Notes under the pieces: generated by a model | What the model was told of the DNA's origin: nothing | The model's database searches: none | The model's input: the letters and a program-made list of their open reading frames with translations, nothing else | Assembly: GCF_030816015.1 (NCBI RefSeq) | Contig: NZ_JAUSXN010000001.1 | Coordinates: 1,550,001-1,614,000 of the forward strand | Origin: Pedobacter sp. W3I1 | GTDB taxonomy: Bacteria; Bacteroidota; Bacteroidia; Sphingobacteriales; Sphingobacteriaceae | DNA length: 64,000 bases | Reading direction: 5' to 3' | Program-made: the position numbers and the translations under genes | In this document: piece by piece, positions 45,445 to 54,145 of the stretch | Layout: each line of letters starts with the position of its first letter | Numbering within the stretch: position 1 is the stretch's first letter

Positions 45445-47220
45445 ATGATTACACTCGGTATTAATGCAGTATTTCATGATTCTGCTGCCTGTATTTTTAA
45501 AGATGGAATGCTCCTGGCAGCTGTAGAAGATGAGCGCTTTACCCATTTTAAACACGGAAAACGACCTATTCCATTTAACACCTACGAACTTCCTTTTCAC
45601 GCGATAGATTATTGTTTAAAGATTGCAGGCATCCATTTGAGCGATGTAGACCACATTGCCTACTCTTTCGATCCAAACCTTTTGGTTCCACCGGCCTTGC
45701 AAAACAACCCGGAATGCAAAATTCCATTTTATCCCAGTCAGGATTTTATCAGTTCCACCCCACAGCCATGGGACAACCTGTTCCTTTCTTCTATACTTCA
45801 TGCACCTCACCAGTTGGTTGATGGTTATCCTCACCACCTGCAGAAACGTTTTTATGGCGCAAAGACCAGTGATTGGGAATGGCATTATGTTGATCACCAT
45901 GTTGCCCATGCTGCCAGTGCCTTTTTCCCTTCACCCTATGATGAAGCAGCTATCCTAACCTTAGACGGAAGGGGCGAAGTAGCTTCTACCACCTATGGCA
46001 TTGGGAATGGAACAACAATGACGAGGATTAATCAGGTAGATCTTCCACATTCGCTGGGCCTGCTTTATGAGAGGCTTACCACTCATCTCGGTTTCCTGCA
46101 TTCATCTGATGAATATAAGGTAATGGCGTTGGCATCGTACGGGGAGCCCCGGTTCGCTTCCGATTTCAGGGATATCATCCGGTTGGGAAGTAATGGCCAG
46201 TACACGGTAAGTGGCGAAAACCTGAGCGAACGCTTTGGCCCTGCCAGATTGAAAGATGAGCCATTTACCGCTTTTCACTTCGATCTTGCGCGTTCATTAC
46301 AATTGGTTTTGGAAGAAACGGTGCTCAAGCTTGTTGATTATCTTTATCAGGTTACTAAAGTTCCTAACCTGGTGATGGCCGGTGGGGTAGCCTTAAATTG
46401 CGTGTTAAATGCCAGGATCAGGGATTTAGGCCCTTTCGAAAATGTATGGGTACAACCTGCTGCAGGCGATTCGGGAACAGCATTAGGGGCAGCCATGTAT
46501 GTAGATATCAATGAACGTAAAGTGAATAAAAAAGAATTTATAATGGACCATGTTTACTGGGGGCCAGAATATAGCGATGTGGAGATTGAACGTTTTTTAA
46601 ACTGGGCAAAAGTACCTTTTACAAAAATGGAAGATGTGGCCCTGGAAGCAGCATCGCTGCTGGCTGATAACCAGATTATTGGCTGGTACCAGGGCAGGAT
46701 GGAATTTGGGCCAAGGGCATTAGGCAGCCGCTCTATTCTGGCCTCGCCAATTGACCCCCGGATGCAAGCCATGCTAAATGAGGTGAAAGACCGTGAGGAT
46801 TTCCGTCCGGTTGCACCCGTGGTGTTAGAGGAAGATGCCCATCTGTGGTTTAAAGATGCACATTTTTCGCCTTTTATGCTTTTTATCTACGATGTGCTAA
46901 AGGAAAAAGAAGATCAGATTCCTGCCGTACGGCATACAGATGGCACTGCACGGGTACAAACCATTAACGAGGAGCAACACCCGCGTTATTATCAGTTATT
47001 AAAGGCTTTTAAAGCGATAACCGGGGTTCCTGTTTTAATCAATACATCTTTCAATACCCTGGGCAAACCCATTGTATGTACACCAAGAGATGCAGTGGAG
47101 TGTTTCTGGACATCGCCCTTCGACGCACTTATTATCGGATCATATTTAATTACCAAAACAGATGCAAAAAAGAATATCAGTAGTCATTCCAACCTACAAC
47201 AGGTTGAACCTCTTATGTAA
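45445..47220 (+). CDS. NodU/CmcH-family carbamoyltransferase
   Basis: A 591-residue O-carbamoyltransferase of the NodU/CmcH family, which transfers carbamoyl from carbamoyl phosphate by way of carbamoyl-adenylate to a hydroxyl. The N-terminal Kae1-like half shows LGINAVFHDSAACIFKDG, VEDERFTHFKHGKRPIP, HHVAHAASAFF and LTLDGRGE. The C-terminal YrdC-like half shows GRMEFGPRALGSRSILASP, FRPVAPVVLEED and NTSFNTLGKPIVCTP. The acceptor is probably a sugar made by the neighbouring glycosyltransferase and heptose genes. Its 3' end overlaps the GT2 gene by 59 bases. Confidence 0.92.
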   Translation: MITLGINAVFHDSAACIFKDGMLLAAVEDERFTHFKHGKRPIPFNTYELPFHAIDYCLKIAGIHLSDVDHIAYSFDPNLLVPPALQNNPECKIPFYPSQDFISSTPQPWDNLFLSSILHAPHQLVDGYPHHLQKRFYGAKTSDWEWHYVDHHVAHAASAFFPSPYDEAAILTLDGRGEVASTTYGIGNGTTMTRINQVDLPHSLGLLYERLTTHLGFLHSSDEYKVMALASYGEPRFASDFRDIIRLGSNGQYTVSGENLSERFGPARLKDEPFTAFHFDLARSLQLVLEETVLKLVDYLYQVTKVPNLVMAGGVALNCVLNARIRDLGPFENVWVQPAAGDSGTALGAAMYVDINERKVNKKEFIMDHVYWGPEYSDVEIERFLNWAKVPFTKMEDVALEAASLLADNQIIGWYQGRMEFGPRALGSRSILASPIDPRMQAMLNEVKDREDFRPVAPVVLEEDAHLWFKDAHFSPFMLFIYDVLKEKEDQIPAVRHTDGTARVQTINEEQHPRYYQLLKAFKAITGVPVLINTSFNTLGKPIVCTPRDAVECFWTSPFDALIIGSYLITKTDAKKNISSHSNLQQVEPLM

Positions 47221-48133
47221 CTGCCTGGATGCACTTAACGGGCAAAGCCTTAATGCCAGCGATTTCGAGGTCATCGTGGTTCATGATGGACCGGATGAGC
47301 GGATTTTTAAGGCACTGGAAAACCTACGCGACCGCTATGCCTTTCGACTACTGGTTCGTTGTACGGAAGAAAAAAAAGGACCGGCAGCCGCACGTAATTT
47401 AGGATGGCTTTTGGCTAGTGGAAAATTGGTTGCTTTTACTGATGATGATTGCCTGCCGGGACCAAACTGGTTGACCGGATTTTTAGATGGTTATCAAAAT
47501 CAGGAATTTATTGCTTTTAGCGGTAAAACAGTTGTTCCTCTTGATCCGGAGCCTACAGATTTTGCGCTGAATACCGCAAGGCTCTCAGAAGCGGAATTTA
47601 TTACTGCAAATTGTGCCTGTACAAAACCTGCGCTGCTTAAGGTTGGCGGTTTTGACGAAAGGTTTAGCATGGCCTGGCGTGAAGATTCTGACCTGGAATT
47701 TAAATTATTGCTGGCCCAGGTACCAGTATACAGAAACGAGAAGGCCGTTGTGGTGCATCCGGTGCGGAAAGCGCCTTGGGGAGTAAGTTTAAAGGAGCAG
47801 CGCAAAGGCATATTCGATGTGCTGCTATTCAAAAAATACCCAACACTCTACAGGCAAAAGATACAAAAAAGACCTTTGTGGAATTATTATCTGATCGTAT
47901 TGTTAGGCGTACTTGCCCTGCTTACAGGGATTCGGCGATACGATGTATTATCGAAATCAATGCTGCTTTGTATGTTTCTGATCATCGTAATCTTCGCCTA
48001 TCAGCGACTCAGGAAAAGTAGCCGCTCTGGCAGTCATGTAGCCGAAATGTTGATTACCTCTCTTTTTATTCCTTTCCTGTCTGTTTATTACCGTATTTAC
48101 GGAAGTATCCGTTATAGAAAACTTCTTTTTTAA
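47162..48133 (+). CDS. Glycosyltransferase family 2 with C-terminal membrane helices
   Basis: A 323-residue GT2 (GT-A fold) enzyme. Marks: VVIPTYNRLNLLCNCLDAL, the metal-binding DDD in AFTDDDCLPGPNWL, and the acceptor-site-like WREDSDLEFKLL. After residue 230 two hydrophobic stretches (YYLIVLLGVLALLTGI and MLLCMFLIIVIFAYQ) suggest membrane attachment. The ATG at 47162 lies inside the carbamoyltransferase frame (59-base overlap), a sign of coupled translation. The GT9 gene follows after two bases. Donor and acceptor are unknown. Confidence 0.9.
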   Translation: MQKRISVVIPTYNRLNLLCNCLDALNGQSLNASDFEVIVVHDGPDERIFKALENLRDRYAFRLLVRCTEEKKGPAAARNLGWLLASGKLVAFTDDDCLPGPNWLTGFLDGYQNQEFIAFSGKTVVPLDPEPTDFALNTARLSEAEFITANCACTKPALLKVGGFDERFSMAWREDSDLEFKLLLAQVPVYRNEKAVVVHPVRKAPWGVSLKEQRKGIFDVLLFKKYPTLYRQKIQKRPLWNYYLIVLLGVLALLTGIRRYDVLSKSMLLCMFLIIVIFAYQRLRKSSRSGSHVAEMLITSLFIPFLSVYYRIYGSIRYRKLLF

Positions 48134-48135
48134 GT

Positions 48136-49113
48136 ATGGGATACGCAATCAGGCAGTTTAAAAAGATTGCCATTTTCAGGGCATTGCAGCTTGGCGACCT
48201 TTTATGCGCAATGCCTGCCCTTAAAAATCTTCGTCTCGCTTGCCCGGATGCCGAAATAGTTTTCATTGGCCTGCCATCCAGCCAGAAACTGATTGAACGT
48301 TATGCAGCGCTATTTGATAGGTTTATGGAGTTTCCAGGCTTTCCGGGACTGCCAGAAAGGGAATTTGATGAAGATGGTTTTGTCCGTTTTGAACGGCAAA
48401 TGCGTTTGGAAGCATTCGATATCATTTTGCAGATGCATGGTAATGGAAGTATTGTGAATGCTATGCTGGGTAAACTCTCGGGTAGTCTCCTTGGTGGTTT
48501 TTCACTAGATCGCACCGAGCTGGAAGGAAATCCTTTATTGATGCCTTATCCTGATTCGGGCCACGAAAGCTTAAGGCATATCGCACTCATGAAACACCTT
48601 GGCGTGCCGATTGAAACGACAGAGATGTTTTTTCCATTACACGAAAACGACTTTAAAGCGCTTGACAGATCTGCTATTCATAAAAAATATATCTGTATGC
48701 ACTGTGGTTCGCGCGGTGCATGGCGGCAGTGGCCACCAGTCAATTTTGCAAAAATGGCCGACTATTGTATAGAGCAAGATTATGAGGTTGTGCTCACCGG
48801 GTCGGCAGATGAACTTGGACTTATTGACCAGGTAAGCGCATTGATGAAGGGAAGCCCAGTTGTGGTGGCAGGTAAAACAGATTTGGGTACACTAGGCGTG
48901 CTACTTAAAGGCGCTAAAGGACTAATTGCCAATTGTACAGGCGTATCGCATATGGCTGCCGCACTCAAAGTGCACAGTGTGATCATCAGTATGGATGGCG
49001 AACCTGGCCGTTGGGGACCGCTCGATGTATCAAGACATACCACTATCGACTGGACAAAAACGCCAGAATATAACCTGGTTAAACAAGCAGTTAACGAGAT
49101 GCTGTTTCGTTGA
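48136..49113 (+). CDS. Glycosyltransferase family 9 (heptosyltransferase-like), plus strand
   Basis: A 325-residue GT-B enzyme of the ADP-heptose:LPS heptosyltransferase family. The N-terminus has AIFRALQLGDLLCAMPALKNL, and the C-terminal donor domain has MHCGSRGAWRQWPP, VVLTGSADELGL and LIANCTGVSHMAAAL, all typical for GT9. It probably transfers a heptose from the ADP-heptose that this cluster encodes. It follows GT2 by two bases. Its 3' end overlaps the convergent GT9 gene by 23 bases. Confidence 0.9.
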   Translation: MGYAIRQFKKIAIFRALQLGDLLCAMPALKNLRLACPDAEIVFIGLPSSQKLIERYAALFDRFMEFPGFPGLPEREFDEDGFVRFERQMRLEAFDIILQMHGNGSIVNAMLGKLSGSLLGGFSLDRTELEGNPLLMPYPDSGHESLRHIALMKHLGVPIETTEMFFPLHENDFKALDRSAIHKKYICMHCGSRGAWRQWPPVNFAKMADYCIEQDYEVVLTGSADELGLIDQVSALMKGSPVVVAGKTDLGTLGVLLKGAKGLIANCTGVSHMAAALKVHSVIISMDGEPGRWGPLDVSRHTTIDWTKTPEYNLVKQAVNEMLFR

Positions 49114-50164
49114 GCAGATCTTCAAATGCCTTCAGTATTTTTTCCGCACCCGGAAATGTAATTGGAGAAGAATAAGCTTTTACGGATTGATACCTCAAAA
49201 CCTGATTATTACTCTGCAAAGCGGAGGGAACATCAAACTCGATAGTTCTATGCGGTACCATCCAAGGGCTGTGCTGTGGGTTGGTTCTGGCATATAAACT
49301 TAGAACGGGGGTGTCTGTTGCTGCAGCCAGGTGCATGGGGCCGCTGTTTACGCTCATCATAGCTCGTGCCATGGCAATGCAGGCTGCCAGTTCTTTTAAA
49401 TTTAGCAAACCTGCTATGGGCAGTGCACCTTCGCCAACATTGGTGGCAACACGCTCGATTAACGGCTGCTCTGTTTTGCTTCCGGTTAGTAATATTGGAA
49501 GCCCTTGTATCCGGATCAGTTCTTTGGCTATTTTTATCCATTCTGCTTCCGGGTATTGTCGTTTTTTTTCTGAAACACTGATATGGAAAACAAAGAACTG
49601 GTTCTTTTTAAGGTTAAGAGGTTTTAATTTTTCCTGGAGAATATCCTGAGGTAAACTGCCAATTCTGATCTGTCTATCTGCGGTATGGGCACCTATAAAT
49701 GCACAAAGTCTCAAATCCCGCTCTACCTGATGTATGATTTCGAAATAGGGTTCCTTATCTGGTAACCAGTGGGTAAGCAGGCTATAAAGGTTTTCTCTGC
49801 TGTATGCTGCCCGCAAAGGAATGCCGGCCATAAAAGCGATCATTAATGAAGGGGCGGGGTTCTGGGTAGAAACGTTGAAAACGATACATCCGTCAAATGC
49901 CCTGGCTTTAACCTCTTCAATTACTTTGGTTAACGCTTCACCAGGCATTGCTTCATTTGTTTTTACCCAGGGAAGATCGTAGCAAATCACCTCTTGTATC
50001 CAGGGCAGTAAAGCCGATGCTTCCACTGCCATTTGCGAGGTGAGCAGGGTTATCTTACAGCCAAAACTTTCGCTCAAGGCCCTGATGGCCGGGGCCGACA
50101 TCAGTAGGTCGCCCATATTGTCTGGCCGGATAACCAGGATATGCTTGCAGGATTTCCAGTCCAT
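49091..50164 (-). CDS. Glycosyltransferase family 9 (heptosyltransferase-like), minus strand
   Basis: A second GT9 enzyme, 357 residues, with HILVIRPDNMGDLLMSAPAIRAL at the N-terminus, FHISVSEKKRQYPEAEWIKIA, LTGSKTEQPLI and MMSVNSGPMHLAAATDTPVLSLY in the donor domain. It is closer to heptosyltransferases of LPS core than the plus-strand GT9, to judge by the SGPMHLA motif. It is the last gene of the minus-strand heptose operon; its ATG shares a base with the HldE stop (TAATG). Confidence 0.92.
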   Translation of the reverse strand: MDWKSCKHILVIRPDNMGDLLMSAPAIRALSESFGCKITLLTSQMAVEASALLPWIQEVICYDLPWVKTNEAMPGEALTKVIEEVKARAFDGCIVFNVSTQNPAPSLMIAFMAGIPLRAAYSRENLYSLLTHWLPDKEPYFEIIHQVERDLRLCAFIGAHTADRQIRIGSLPQDILQEKLKPLNLKKNQFFVFHISVSEKKRQYPEAEWIKIAKELIRIQGLPILLTGSKTEQPLIERVATNVGEGALPIAGLLNLKELAACIAMARAMMSVNSGPMHLAAATDTPVLSLYARTNPQHSPWMVPHRTIEFDVPSALQSNNQVLRYQSVKAYSSPITFPGAEKILKAFEDLLNETASR

Positions 50165-51666
50165 TAATTTACGATATTTTGGCCGGCAAAACTCAGGTTT
50201 TCCTGGATTTTGCTAATTACATTGCTGGTTGATCTGTTGGCTACCGTTGGCAGGAAAATAATTTTACAACCTATGCTATCCAGTAGTTCTTTTTCAGGCA
50301 AGAATTTATGGCGATAGTCGCCACCCTTAACAAAAAAATGTGGTTTTATCAGTTTAAGGAGCGGTATTGGCGTGTCGTCACCATGCTCACCAAAGGGAAT
50401 AATGTGGTCAATGCAACTCAGTTCAGAAAGTACTTCAGTACGGTCATCTAAAGAATTAATCGGGCGTTGCAGCCCTTTTAACCTTTTAATACTTTCATCG
50501 GTATTCAATCCAACGATGAGTACATCTCCCTGTGCTTTTGATCCTTTCAGGTAGCTAACATGCCCGCTATGCAGAATATCAAAGCAGCCATTGGTAAATA
50601 CAATGCGTTTGCCCTGCGCTTTATACCCGGCGATTAATTCTTTTATTTCCTGTTTGGCCAGGAGTAATTTTTGTTTCTCGCCCAGGTTTTTCTTCAAATG
50701 CTCAATATCACATACGGCGGTGTGTGGCTTGCTGATCACCATAGCGGCTGCGCTTACGGCCAGCTCGGTAGTAGCGATAACATCAGCACCACCAAGAAGT
50801 GCCATCAGGGCCGTGGCAATAAATGTATCGCCGGCCCCGCTCACCTGTGGGTTGACAACCGTTGGCGCGGGCTGGTGTAAGCAAAAGTTACCTTCTTTAA
50901 AACAGCATACGCCGTCTTTATCCATACTGAGGAAAATATGCTTTGCACCGCTATACTGGTAAAGGGTTTTACCCCAGTTTTTTACTTGTTCGGCCCGTTT
51001 ATCATGGGTAGTTTTAAACTGGCATAAGGATACAGCTTCACTATAATTGGGTTTGATCAACGTAGGTTCCAAAGCTGCATAAAGCGCAAAGTCGCGGGCA
51101 TCAACAGCAATTATTTGGGTAGAATTTTTTCGTAACGAAATTAATGTGTCAATAAGCGCATCAGTGAGCACGCCTTTGCCATAATCAGAAATGAAAACGG
51201 CATCAACCTGATCAAAACCAGCTATAATATTTTGTTTAAGCTGTTCCACAGTAGCCAGTGAAATAGGATCGCAACTGCCTTCGTCATAACGTACAATCAA
51301 CTGTGAACCGGAGCTTACACGGGTTTTGCAGATGGTTGATCTTTCTTGGTCCTGGATGATAAGGTCGGTATTTATGCCATGCTCTTTTAACAGGTTAGTT
51401 AAGCTGTGGCCATGTGTGTCAGTTCCTATTACAGAACAAAGCAGAACGTTTGCGCCCAATGCACGTAGGTTTGCTGCAACATTGGCGGCACCGCCAAGGC
51501 ATTCTCTACTGGAATTTAAATCGACCACTGGTACCGTTGCTTCAGGCGCAATGCGCGAGCAGCTCCCTTGAAGGTAACGGTCTAGCATCAGATCTCCAAT
51601 GACCAATATCTTTTTTCCTGTGAATTTTTTTAGGTAACGATCGTATTTATTTGCTGTATTTTTCAT
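50164..51666 (-). CDS. hldE: Bifunctional heptose kinase / adenylyltransferase HldE
   Basis: HldE phosphorylates D-glycero-D-manno-heptose-7-phosphate at C1, and after GmhB action adds AMP to give ADP-D-glycero-D-manno-heptose. Residues 1 to about 320 are the PfkB-type kinase (ILVIGDLMLDRYLQG, CLGGAANVAANLRALGA, VSGAGDTFIATALMAL with the catalytic Asp). The remainder is the nucleotidyltransferase (IVFTNGCFDILHSGHVSYL with the HxGH motif, IVGLNTDESIKRLKG, RPINSLDDR). The ATG at 51666 gives 500 residues; the longer frame overlaps GmhB heavily and is rejected. It overlaps gmhB by 20 bases. Confidence 0.95.
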   Translation of the reverse strand: MKNTANKYDRYLKKFTGKKILVIGDLMLDRYLQGSCSRIAPEATVPVVDLNSSRECLGGAANVAANLRALGANVLLCSVIGTDTHGHSLTNLLKEHGINTDLIIQDQERSTICKTRVSSGSQLIVRYDEGSCDPISLATVEQLKQNIIAGFDQVDAVFISDYGKGVLTDALIDTLISLRKNSTQIIAVDARDFALYAALEPTLIKPNYSEAVSLCQFKTTHDKRAEQVKNWGKTLYQYSGAKHIFLSMDKDGVCCFKEGNFCLHQPAPTVVNPQVSGAGDTFIATALMALLGGADVIATTELAVSAAAMVISKPHTAVCDIEHLKKNLGEKQKLLLAKQEIKELIAGYKAQGKRIVFTNGCFDILHSGHVSYLKGSKAQGDVLIVGLNTDESIKRLKGLQRPINSLDDRTEVLSELSCIDHIIPFGEHGDDTPIPLLKLIKPHFFVKGGDYRHKFLPEKELLDSIGCKIIFLPTVANRSTSNVISKIQENLSFAGQNIVN

Positions 51667-52234
51667 TTTTTTCAGTTCTAAGAATATACTTGCCTGCATC
51701 AGCGAAATCTTTGCTGATGTAATCGGGAATGCGCTCCGGACTTGCCATAAAATCCCACTCGGTTTCGTTTCCATTATCAATCAATATCGACTTGCAGCCT
51801 GCCGCTTTTCCGGCTTGTACATCGTTCAGGATATCGCCAATCATCCAGGAGTCACTTAAAGAAAGGCTGTGTTCTCCAGCCGCCTTAATGATCAGACCAG
51901 GACCTGGTTTCCGGCAGGTACAAGATTTCGCATACGGGGCGCTACTGCCTTGTGGATGGTGCGGACAATAATAGAAACCGCTTAGTCTTACACCATAATG
52001 CTGCAGTAAATCTGCAATTCTTTTTTCTACACCGATAAGATCTTTTTCGGTGAAACGGCCAAATGCAATCCCAGCCTGATTGGTGATGACGATCAGCTGG
52101 AAATATTCAGCCAGTTGCGCCAGTGTTTCACCAACGCCGGTTTCAAGGCTAATCAGGTCGGGATCGGCATTATAAGGGATATCGGGAATAAGGGTTCCAT
52201 CTTTATCTAAAAATACTGCCTTTTTAACTGCCAT
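51647..52234 (-). CDS. gmhB: D-glycero-D-manno-heptose-1,7-bisphosphate phosphatase GmhB
   Basis: A HAD-IIIA phosphatase of 195 residues that removes the C7 phosphate of heptose bisphosphate. Motif 1 is AVFLDKDGTLIPD with the nucleophile DxD, motif 2 is IVITNQAGI, and a zinc-binding set is visible (YYCPHHPQG and SCTCRKPGPGLI). The helical end SWMIGDILNDVQAGKAAGC holds motif 4. The ATG at 52234 is chosen because conserved sequence starts there. It overlaps the upstream GT4-GmhA gene by 11 bases and the downstream hldE by 20 bases. Confidence 0.95.
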   Translation of the reverse strand: MAVKKAVFLDKDGTLIPDIPYNADPDLISLETGVGETLAQLAEYFQLIVITNQAGIAFGRFTEKDLIGVEKRIADLLQHYGVRLSGFYYCPHHPQGSSAPYAKSCTCRKPGPGLIIKAAGEHSLSLSDSWMIGDILNDVQAGKAAGCKSILIDNGNETEWDFMASPERIPDYISKDFADAGKYILRTEKNEKYSK

Positions 52235-54128
52235 AACTGCTGTTGTAGGCTGTTTCAGTATGAGAAAAAGCCGGTAATGTGCGTTCTTTTGCTGCGGTCT
52301 TGTTGGTAAAGGCAACATTGAACATGCGGTTTTCGATAATGCTGCAAAGCAGGTGTACCAGGTGTAAGTGCATTTCCTGGATGCGCTGGGTGCTTTGCGA
52401 AGGCACGATGAGATTCAGTTCTCCAAAGGCTGCTGCGCGACCACCATCTTTACCCAGCATATTGATACAGCTAATCCCTTTCTTTTTTGCCATTTGTATG
52501 GCTTTGATAATATTGTCAGAGTTCCCGCTGGTACTCAGGCAGAGCAGTATATCTCCTTCAGCACCATAAGCCTGAACCTGCCTCGCAAATACATCATCAT
52601 ATCCAAAATCGTTTGCCCACGCGGTTATAATGGCCATGTCCGAATTGAGCGATATAGCTGGGAGCCCTTTTCGGTGCGGTACCTCGAAACGGCCAACGAG
52701 CTCGGCAACGAAGTGTTGGCTTTCGGCAGCACTTCCGCCGTTTCCGCAAACCAGGATCTTGTTTCCTGCTTTGAGTGCCCTGCTCATCAATTCGCCGGCA
52801 AATGCAATTTTTGTGCTTAATTCTCTGGAAGTGCGTTCGAAAGTTCTTGCACCTTCTTCAAAGGCATGCTGGATCATTTTAAATTCCTGCTCCTGCATTT
52901 TCTGCTGATTGGCATGGATTGCCTCGTAACAGTCGTGTATCTGTCTGGCAATTTTTTCCCAGGTAAAGTTTTCCTGTACATGGTTAAGCGCTTTGGCAGA
53001 CATTTCGCTGAGCAGGGCAGGGTCAGACAATAACCGGTCAATTTTCTGCGCAAGAATTTCCGGCTGCTGAGGCGGAATTAAATAGCCGGTATGGCCATCT
53101 TTTACAGTATATTTTATGCCACCAACTGCCGCACCAATAACCGGGGTGCCACAGGCCATGGCCTCTAATGGCGTAATACCAAAAGGTTCGTACCATGGAG
53201 TGGTGATAAAAATATCGGCAGCACTGTAATAATACCTTAACAGTTCACGGTTTTTGCGACCTACAAAGCTTACAGTGGCCTCAACTCCATGATCGGCAGC
53301 GAGCTGTTTTAATCTTTTCAGTTCCGGATCAGCACTTGGATCATCTTGCTCTCCACCAACCACAATAAGTCGAGCCCGATGCTTGGAGCCTAATTTGGCA
53401 AACGCCTCAATAACATTGTCTATGCCTTTTCGTTTAACCATCCTGCCAAGCTGGAGTACTATTTTTTCCTGTTCATCTATTTCGAGCAATGACTTTGCTG
53501 TAGGTTTTGCAATAGGGTAAAAGTCCTCAGGATTAAATCCACAAGGAATCATCACGGTTTTTTCCGGATCCGCCCTGTAGTAAGTACTGAGATCGGCTTC
53601 ATCCTGTGGGCATTCAGCGATGATCTTGTCTGCTCTTTGTACAATGGCACGTTCGATTTCTACACGCTCCGGAGGAAAACGGTCAGCTTCTTTCTGGTAT
53701 ATTTTTCTGATGTGCCCAAGGGCATGAAAGGTAATCACAAAAGGGATATCGAGCCTTTCTTTAAGCTCCATTGCCACCAGGCCCGACATCCAGAAGTTGG
53801 CGTGGATGAGCCGGTAAGAAATTTTATTTCTAAGGATAAAATATTCCATTTCCTTTCTGAAATCTTTCATATAGGGTAACAGATCTTCTTTATCTACAGG
53901 TTCTTTGGGGCCTGCCTCTACTAATATCACCCGTACGTTTTCACTAAATGTGTTAACTTCCTCCGAGATGAGGTCCTCCCTACGGGTGAAGATATCAATC
54001 TGGTATCCTTGCTGCCCCAATTGTTTTGCAATTTCGGCCACGTAAACGTTCTGGCCGCCATTGTCTTTTCCCCCAAGCAGGGCAAGTGGTGAAGCATGTT
54101 CACTTATAAATGCAATTCTATTTGTCAT
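52224..54128 (-). CDS. Fusion: GT4 glycosyltransferase + GmhA sedoheptulose-7-phosphate isomerase
   Basis: One 634-residue frame with two enzymes. Residues 1 to about 415 are a GT4 glycosyltransferase of the sucrose-synthase-like type (ISEHASPLALLGGKDNGGQNVYVAEIAKQL; VLQLGRMVKRKGIDNVIEAFA; YEPFGITPLEAMACGTPVIG). Residues about 430-610 are GmhA, a SIS-domain isomerase that makes D-glycero-D-manno-heptose-7-phosphate (KILVCGNGGSAAESQHFVAELVGRF; ISLNSDMAIITAWANDFGY; CLSTSGNSDNIIKAI; EMHLHLVHLLCSIIE). A helical linker joins them. The next genes, gmhB and hldE, continue the pathway. GmhA and GT fused in one chain is unusual and may channel the sugar. Confidence 0.93.
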   Translation of the reverse strand: MTNRIAFISEHASPLALLGGKDNGGQNVYVAEIAKQLGQQGYQIDIFTRREDLISEEVNTFSENVRVILVEAGPKEPVDKEDLLPYMKDFRKEMEYFILRNKISYRLIHANFWMSGLVAMELKERLDIPFVITFHALGHIRKIYQKEADRFPPERVEIERAIVQRADKIIAECPQDEADLSTYYRADPEKTVMIPCGFNPEDFYPIAKPTAKSLLEIDEQEKIVLQLGRMVKRKGIDNVIEAFAKLGSKHRARLIVVGGEQDDPSADPELKRLKQLAADHGVEATVSFVGRKNRELLRYYYSAADIFITTPWYEPFGITPLEAMACGTPVIGAAVGGIKYTVKDGHTGYLIPPQQPEILAQKIDRLLSDPALLSEMSAKALNHVQENFTWEKIARQIHDCYEAIHANQQKMQEQEFKMIQHAFEEGARTFERTSRELSTKIAFAGELMSRALKAGNKILVCGNGGSAAESQHFVAELVGRFEVPHRKGLPAISLNSDMAIITAWANDFGYDDVFARQVQAYGAEGDILLCLSTSGNSDNIIKAIQMAKKKGISCINMLGKDGGRAAAFGELNLIVPSQSTQRIQEMHLHLVHLLCSIIENRMFNVAFTNKTAAKERTLPAFSHTETAYNSSYGS

Positions 54129-54145
54129 CGGATTCTTTTTAGGTA

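Noticed and set aside
50591-50962. 123-codon plus-strand frame inside hldE
   Set aside because: Antisense shadow of the kinase domain, which is complete on the minus strand.
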